Below are positions 14,046 to 17,871 of a stretch of 17,871 bases of DNA, one piece after another. A model generated the notes under the pieces. That model saw only the letters and a list, made by a program, of their open reading frames with translations. It had not been told where the DNA came from and searched no databases. The stretch is from Chloroflexota bacterium (GTDB lineage Bacteria > Chloroflexota > FW602-bin22 > JACPRP01): NCBI GenBank assembly GCA_016210495.1, contig JACQUC010000271.1, positions 1 to 17,871 of the forward strand. The letters are read 5' to 3'. The stretch's first letter is position 1, and every line of letters starts with the position of its first letter. A program made the position numbers and the translations under genes.

Positions 14046-14909
14046 CTACCTCCGCTTGCCGCCACCAATGCGACCGCCGCTTAAGCCGCCGCTGGAGCGA
14101 CCGCCGCTTAAGCCGCCGCTCGACGAGCCTCCTTTGACGCCAGACGAGGTGCCCTTGCCCTTCTGGCCGCCGGAGCTACCGGCTCCCGTGCGACCTGGAA
14201 CGCGGCCCGCGTCCACGTTGGATCTGTAGCTGTTGTTGCCGGTGGCAAAGCCGCCCTTGTTTGTCGCGGCGGACCCGGTGCCCGTGCCGCCGCTCTGGCC
14301 GCCGATGCCACCGCTTTTACCCGAGGCAGCCGTACCGCCACCGGTGCCGCCGCTCTGGCCGCTTACCGCGTTGGGCGCCGGTGCAATGCCCTCGTACTTG
14401 GGAGCTGAAGGCTTGCTGTTAGTGAGACTGCCCTGGAGCGTATCGCCACGACCAAAGGAGTCCGTCGGCGGATAATGGTAAGTGGGCGTTCCGGGCGGGG
14501 TGGTAGGTGCGCCGGGAACAGGTTGATTCACGACAACCGGCCTGTTGAGCCCTCCTCCCAGCGCCTGTCCCATCATGAACGGAAACCAGAAGGTGCTGAA
14601 ACCCCCGTCGCGGTCCTCCGCCTTGACTGCAACAGGTTCTTCGGACGCTAGGTGAATGATTGGGTCGGCGCCAGTAACCTCGAGGAAGGTCCGTGAATCC
14701 TGAACCATCTTGATCTTGTCGCCCCGGGCGCGGCGAAGCTCCCCACCCTTATCGACCCAAAGGAACTCGTATTCGCGACCATCCCAGATCAGGGATTTCG
14801 GCTTTATCTCGTATTCTCCAGGTTGGGCAGGAAACCCCGACGAACCGCTGCAAGCGGCCAAAAAGAAAATGGCCAACAGGGCTATCAGCAATAGCGGAGC
14901 CTTCTTCAT
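14046..14909 (-). CDS. Lipoprotein with long Gly/Ser-rich basic tail
   Basis: 287 aa from ATG 14909; upstream in-frame codons are ignored because the signal peptide begins here. The signal MKKAPLLLIALLAIFFLAAC has a textbook lipobox LAAC (Cys20). Residues about 30-120 form a small beta-rich domain (KSLIWDGREYEFLWVDKGGELRRARGDKIK, truncated here as GELRRARGDKIKMV, and FLEVTGADPIIHLA). Then come WFPFMMGQALGGGLNRP and a Pro/Tyr stretch PTYHYPPTDSFGRGDTL. From about 150 on it is low-complexity: GQSGGTGGG, SGGIGGQSGGTG and two tandem SSGGLSGGR units, ending GGKRR. Function unknown; it should sit on the outer face of the membrane. It is the first gene of the operon with the DUF350 and RAM genes. 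Confidence 0.7.
   Translation of the reverse strand: MKKAPLLLIALLAIFFLAACSGSSGFPAQPGEYEIKPKSLIWDGREYEFLWVDKGGELRRARGDKIKMVQDSRTFLEVTGADPIIHLASEEPVAVKAEDRDGGFSTFWFPFMMGQALGGGLNRPVVVNQPVPGAPTTPPGTPTYHYPPTDSFGRGDTLQGSLTNSKPSAPKYEGIAPAPNAVSGQSGGTGGGTAASGKSGGIGGQSGGTGTGSAATNKGGFATGNNSYRSNVDAGRVPGRTGAGSSGGQKGKGTSSGVKGGSSSGGLSGGRSSGGLSGGRIGGGKRR
14070..14120. repeat. Two 24-bp direct repeats inside the lipoprotein gene
   Basis: Identical 24-bp units at 14070-14093 and 14097-14120, separated by 3 bp, so the period is 27 bp and stays in frame. They encode tandem SSGGLSGGR units in the C-terminal tail. Slippage here would change tail length by nine residues without breaking the frame. Confidence 0.85.
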
Positions 14910-14964
14910 AGGTCCATCGTCTCCATCTGCGGCCGTGTCGGTCGCGCGAACGAATGCAAGTGGA

Positions 14965-14994
14965 AGCATATCATCAACGTCGAACCCGTGTCAA
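14965..14994 (-). promoter_or_regulatory. Strong sigma-70 promoter for the lipoprotein/DUF350/RAM operon
   Basis: On the minus strand TTGACA (14989-14994), 18-nt spacer, TATGCT (14965-14970). Start near 14958, about 50 nt before the ATG. Confidence 0.6.
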
Positions 14995-15026
14995 GGCTGG
15001 CCGGCAGCGCGAGGTGCTGTCAGGTA

Positions 15027-15055
15027 TTGACAAGCCCCCGGGCCCATGATATGGT
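15027..15055 (+). promoter_or_regulatory. Sigma-70 promoter for the zinc-ribbon gene and perhaps the downstream importer
   Basis: TTGACA (15027-15032), 17-nt spacer, TATGGT (15050-15055). Start near 15062, 29 nt before the zinc-ribbon ATG. Divergent from the promoter at 14965-14994; the two -35 boxes are 32 nt apart. Confidence 0.6.
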
Positions 15056-15090
15056 ACCGTCCATCTGATTCGCCATCGAGGGTTCGTGGA

Positions 15091-15207
15091 ATGCCGGGTA
15101 CCTACCGTTGCCCAAGAGGCGGCAATCACGCCTGGGTCGTCAAGAAACAGGGCAGTGGAGCGTCCTATAAACAGTGCCGAAAGTGTGGCCAGGTCAAGCC
15201 TGGCTAG
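15091..15207 (+). CDS. Small zinc-ribbon-like protein (38 aa)
   Basis: A short gene: ATG 15091 with GAGGG 8 nt upstream and a strong promoter 29 nt further up. The product has C7, H13, and C29-x2-C32 (stretches YRCPRGGNHAW and YKQCRKCGQVK), with basic residues around the second pair. This pattern is common in tiny zinc ribbons where C-x(n)-H/C and CxxC knuckles hold one metal, and it is rich in Lys/Arg, consistent with nucleic acid or protein binding. Only one Cys and one His form the first half, so metal binding by four ligands is plausible but unproven. No family assignment. A longer frame over the same bases (15086-15304) has no ribosome-binding site. Confidence 0.6.
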   Translation: MPGTYRCPRGGNHAWVVKKQGSGASYKQCRKCGQVKPG

Positions 15208-15222
15208 TTCTCGGCTCGGAAT

Positions 15223-15273
15223 AGGCCGCCGTCGGGGCGGGGGTCACTGTTCACCCCGTGTTGGGGGCGGCCT
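15223..15273 (+). other. Large stem-loop between zinc-ribbon and permease genes, possible attenuator
   Basis: Perfect 8-bp outer arms AGGCCGCC (15223-15230) and GGCGGCCT (15266-15273) enclose an inner GGGGT/ACCCC stem (15240-15244 and 15253-15257). It has no T-run. It lies 15 nt after the zinc-ribbon stop and 71 nt before the permease ATG. It may be a weak terminator, a processing site or part of a structured leader. Confidence 0.45.
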
Positions 15274-15344
15274 GACCCGCATCACGCGCAATCAATCAGG
15301 CTAGTGGCCAGTTCAAATCGGATTCGGAGAAAGGAGCAACGACT

Positions 15345-16190
15345 ATGGGCGTTGTGGGGCAGGCTGAGGGCGTGCGGCAAGGCCCTTCAGGTGAGGGCCT
15401 GCGAGGCAAGCTGCCAGCCATATACAAGGAGCATCGATCGAAGTTTCGCGCAGTCATTTCTATCATTGCAGTTAGCCTTCTTTGGGAAGTGGTTGCAAGG
15501 TACATAGTCAACAGCGCACTGATTCTGGTGCCGCTCACCTCCATCTGGAGCGCCTTCGTCAAGCTGCTGATGACGGGAGAGCTGCAGAAGCATGTGTGGG
15601 TTAGCTTCCAGGAGTTTGGCCTGGGCTTTACCCTGGCCGCGGTCGCCGGCATCGTGCTTGGCATACTTATGGCGACCAGCGACGTCGTGCGCGACTATCT
15701 CGATCCGTGGGTTTCCGCTCTCTACGCCACGCCCACCATCGCCCTCGCGCCCCTGTTCATCCTGTGGTTTGGCATCGACATCGCTTCTAAGATAGCCGTG
15801 ATCTTCCTTGCCGCCGTGTTTCCGATTCTCATCAATACCTACGCCGGCATCCAGGCCACGGACAATACCCTCATCGAGGCGGCGCGCTCGTTCGGCGCCA
15901 GTCGGATGCAGATATTCACGAAGATTCTGGTTCCTTCAGCCTTGCCCTTCATCATTGCCGGGCTGCGGCTGGGCGTAGGCCGTGGCCTGGTAGGCGTGGT
16001 CGTGGGCGAGCTATTTGGCGCGCGCGCAGGGCTTGGGTTCCTCATCACCGTGTCGGGGCAGGTCTTCGACACCGCCGGCCTGTTCGTCGGCGTACTTTTC
16101 CTGGCGATCGCCGGCGTGATCGCCGTCGAGGGGCTCAAGCGGGTGGAGCATCATATGGCCCCGTGGCGTCATTTCGGCTACAAAGTCTAG
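15345..16190 (+). CDS. ABC transporter permease, SsuC/TauC type
   Basis: 281 aa, ATG 15345 with AAAGGAG 8 nt upstream. About six membrane helices follow a 35-residue cytoplasmic N-terminus. The EAA loop is EAARSFGASRMQIFTKILVP (from about 178). LYATPTIALAPLFILWFGI and GVGRGLVGVVVGELFGARAGLG are standard for the nitrate/sulfonate/taurine/bicarbonate permease family (COG0600). The ATPase gene follows after 28 nt and the binding-protein gene after that, giving a complete importer. Substrates of this family include sulfonates, taurine, thiamine precursors and aromatic acids; this one is not determined. Confidence 0.92.
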   Translation: MGVVGQAEGVRQGPSGEGLRGKLPAIYKEHRSKFRAVISIIAVSLLWEVVARYIVNSALILVPLTSIWSAFVKLLMTGELQKHVWVSFQEFGLGFTLAAVAGIVLGILMATSDVVRDYLDPWVSALYATPTIALAPLFILWFGIDIASKIAVIFLAAVFPILINTYAGIQATDNTLIEAARSFGASRMQIFTKILVPSALPFIIAGLRLGVGRGLVGVVVGELFGARAGLGFLITVSGQVFDTAGLFVGVLFLAIAGVIAVEGLKRVEHHMAPWRHFGYKV

Positions 16191-16218
16191 CAGTGAGATG
16201 TAGTTGAGAGGAGTCAGC

Positions 16219-17064
16219 ATGGAGCGGAGCAACTCGACGCCGAAAGTCGAGACAAAAGGGCTGTGCAAGTACTTTGCCCGGCGCAACGTCGGGTCGATCG
16301 AAGTGCTACGGGACATCAGCATTCGCGTCGAGCCAGGCGAGTTCGTTTCCATCGTCGGGGCCAGCGGTTGTGGCAAGACCACCTTTCTCAGGATGCTCGA
16401 CGGGTTGATCGATAAGAACGATGGGGAAATCTACCTCGACGGCGAGCCCGTAAGGGCACCGGGTCCCGACAGGGGCTTTGTGTTCCAGACCGACTGTCTG
16501 ATGCCGTGGCGAACGATCATCGACAACGTCATCTTTGGACTCGAAATCCAGAAGAAACCCCGTAAGGATTCGCTAAAGGCGGCCGAGGGTCTCGTTCGCC
16601 TTGTCGGCCTGGAGGGATTCGAGAAACACTATCCTCACGAGCTGTCCGGTGGTATGCGCCAGCGAGTCAACTTGGCGCGCGCGCTCACGATAGACCCCGA
16701 GGTCCTTCTGATGGACGAGCCCTTCGCATCGCTCGATGCGCAGACGCGCGAGATCATGCAATCTGAGCTGCTGCGGATCTGGAATGAGACACGCAAGACC
16801 GTCATCTTTATCACCCACCAGATTGACGAGGCCGTTTATCTGTCGGATCGGGTCATAGTGTTCACGGCCCGGCCCGGACGCGTCAAGGAGTCCATGCAAA
16901 TTGATATTCCGCGGCCTCGAAAGCTCGAGGTCAAACGCACGCCCGAATTCTTGAGCTACGTCGACCGAATCTGGAAGATGATCGAGGAAGAGGTCAAGGC
17001 GGCCATAATGATGGGGGTAAAGTCGGAATCTTCCGAAAGGCGGGTGTCGGTGGCAGAAGATTGA
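16219..17064 (+). CDS. ABC transporter ATP-binding protein, SsuB/TauB type
   Basis: 281 aa from ATG 16219, with GAGAGGAG 5 nt upstream; a TTG at 16204 is part of that site and unlikely. Walker A GASGCGKT (about 47-54), Q-loop VFQTDCLMPWRTIIDNV (about 88-104), signature LSGGMRQR (142-149), Walker B LLMDEPF (163-169), switch His in FITHQIDEAV. The LMPWRTIIDNV stretch is characteristic of sulfonate/taurine/nitrate ATPases (COG1116). It partners the permease just upstream. No C-terminal regulatory domain follows, only a short acidic and basic tail. Confidence 0.92.
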   Translation: MERSNSTPKVETKGLCKYFARRNVGSIEVLRDISIRVEPGEFVSIVGASGCGKTTFLRMLDGLIDKNDGEIYLDGEPVRAPGPDRGFVFQTDCLMPWRTIIDNVIFGLEIQKKPRKDSLKAAEGLVRLVGLEGFEKHYPHELSGGMRQRVNLARALTIDPEVLLMDEPFASLDAQTREIMQSELLRIWNETRKTVIFITHQIDEAVYLSDRVIVFTARPGRVKESMQIDIPRPRKLEVKRTPEFLSYVDRIWKMIEEEVKAAIMMGVKSESSERRVSVAED

Positions 17065-17082
17065 GGGCATCGCGAGATCTGG

Positions 17083-17140
17083 AACGGATAAGCGGGTGCA
17101 CTCGTGCTGCTCGTGGAAGTGCAAGAAGTTATCCGTTTTT
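17083..17140 (+). terminator. Intrinsic terminator/attenuator between ATPase and binding-protein genes
   Basis: Perfect 9-bp arms AACGGATAA (17083-17091) and TTATCCGTT (17129-17137), with an inner TGCACT/AGTGCA stem, followed directly by Ts (five in a row, two of them in the arm). It begins 18 nt after the ATPase stop. The binding-protein gene starts 77 nt after the T-run, so transcription must read through or restart. Confidence 0.7.
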
Positions 17141-17217
17141 GGTTCATAGCCCCGAAGCACTACCAAAACCGTTTCAAACAGTAAGCTCAGAGAACTTGTG
17201 ACAGGAGGCTATCATCA

Positions 17218-17871
17218 GTGAGACGTAAATCCAGTTTTGCGGTTCTGTGGATCATGGTCGTGATCGCTTTGATCGGATGCTCCGCGGCCCCCGCGCCAAA
17301 GCCGGAGGCACCGAAAGCCGCCGAGCCCGCCAAGGCCGTGGAGGCTCCCAAACCTGCCGTCGCGCCCAAGGCCACCGAACCATCCAAGCCTGCCGCTACG
17401 CCCGCTGCTGCAAAAGAGGCGGCAAAACCGAAAGCGGAAGCGGCCAAGCCGAAAGCCCAGCCCGTGACAGTGCGAGTCAGCTCGATGGCTGGAAGCATAA
17501 CTGACTTCCCAACCACCGAGGCCGCGAAGAAGTTCGGGGACAAGTACAGCGTCATAATGGACGTCGTCGCCGCGCAAAGGCCCAACGACCAGATAGCTGC
17601 CCTGGTGGGAGGTTCGCTCGACATCGTGTTCGTGGCCCCCGACGTCGTCGTCAGAGCGGTGGCCGGCGGTGGCAAAATCAAGATCATCGGCGCACGCCAG
17701 GATGCGCCCGCCTGGAGCCTGGTGTCGTCGAAGAACATCACCAAGCCCGATCAACTGAAGGGCAAGGTCGTCGGCGCGTCGGAACTGAAAGGCTCGACCA
17801 CCGTTATGCTAAGGAAACTGCTCGAGAAACTGGGCTTGAAGAGCAACGACTATGACCTCGTCGTGGTCGGC
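17218..17871 (+). CDS. ABC transporter solute-binding lipoprotein, NMT1/SsuA-like (3' end beyond window)
   Basis: Reading from GTG 17218 (AGGAGG 9 nt upstream), 218 codons stay open to the window edge. Signal peptide: RRK, a hydrophobic stretch FAVLWIMVVIALIGC with lipobox LIGC (Cys21). Then an Ala/Pro/Lys/Glu linker from about 24 to 82 built of APKPE, AEPAK and AAKPK-like units. The domain begins TVRVSSMAGSITDFP and contains QIAALVGGSLDIVFVAPDV and ITKPDQLKGKVVGASELKGS, typical of periplasmic binding proteins of the sulfonate/nitrate/THI5 group. It is the expected third component of the importer encoded just upstream. The ligand pocket residues are not all visible, so substrate stays open. 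Confidence 0.85.
   Translation, partial: MRRKSSFAVLWIMVVIALIGCSAAPAPKPEAPKAAEPAKAVEAPKPAVAPKATEPSKPAATPAAAKEAAKPKAEAAKPKAQPVTVRVSSMAGSITDFPTTEAAKKFGDKYSVIMDVVAAQRPNDQIAALVGGSLDIVFVAPDVVVRAVAGGGKIKIIGARQDAPAWSLVSSKNITKPDQLKGKVVGASELKGSTTVMLRKLLEKLGLKSNDYDLVVVG

Noticed and set aside
14070..14120. Tandem repeat considered as a CRISPR-like array
   Set aside because: Only two units with a 3-bp separation, in frame inside a Gly/Ser-coding tail; no spacers and no cas genes.
15086..15304. Alternative 72-codon frame overlapping the zinc-ribbon gene
   Set aside because: The zinc-ribbon frame starting at 15091 has a correctly spaced ribosome-binding site and a Cys/His pattern; the alternative has a start too close to GAGGG and runs through the hairpin.
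1..17871. Insertion sequences, transposases, integrases, tRNA or rRNA genes
   Set aside because: No transposase or integrase motifs, no terminal inverted repeats flanking a module and no tRNA cloverleaf were recognised by eye. A tRNAscan or ISfinder search would be needed to be certain.

Overview
The window looks like an accessory stretch of a moderately GC-rich bacterial chromosome. Several features suggest an uncultured anaerobic or subsurface lineage, with Chloroflexota (Dehalococcoidia-like) as my best guess: lipoprotein solute-binding proteins with long Pro/Ala/Lys linkers, frequent TTG/GTG starts with strong Shine-Dalgarno sites, an HdrA-type flavoprotein, a DUF1786-like protein and canonical sigma-70 promoters. 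The taxonomic guess is inference; no marker gene is present.

Left part (1-9273). After a partial ECF sigma factor gene at the left edge, a five-gene minus-strand operon runs from about 6802 to 217: lipoprotein solute-binding protein, 2[4Fe-4S] ferredoxin, FrdA/AprA-type flavoprotein, double-length permease and FbpC/PotA-type ATPase. It is unusual because a redox pair sits between the binding protein and the permease of an importer. Divergent from it, across a shared regulatory region with two near-consensus promoters (6809-6837 minus, 6966-6994 plus), is an HdrA/QmoA-like flavoprotein with altered cysteine motifs. It is followed by an Rrf2-family [2Fe-2S] regulator that has its own promoter inside the hdrA 3' end and a palindrome just after the predicted transcription start. 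A truncated DUF998 membrane protein remnant abuts the regulator and marks a probable rearrangement breakpoint. My hypothesis is that this is one locus: a solute is imported, then processed by the flavoprotein with electrons passed through the ferredoxin and the HdrA-like protein, under redox-sensing control.

Middle part (9358-12706). This holds an actin-fold DUF1786-like protein gene overlapping tail-to-tail with a YhaM-type OB/HD exoribonuclease gene, then an amidohydrolase of the ACMSD type. A hairpin separates the amidohydrolase from the next, convergent operon.

Right part (12724-17871). A minus-strand operon encodes a lipoprotein with a long Gly/Ser-rich tail, a membrane-anchored protein that may be DUF4178, a DUF350 protein and a stand-alone Lrp/AsnC ligand-binding (RAM) domain. 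Its strong promoter is divergent from a plus-strand promoter for a 38-residue zinc-ribbon-like protein. Downstream is an SsuBC/TauBC-type ABC importer (permease, ATPase), then an intrinsic terminator or attenuator, then an NMT1/SsuA-type lipoprotein binding protein cut by the right edge.
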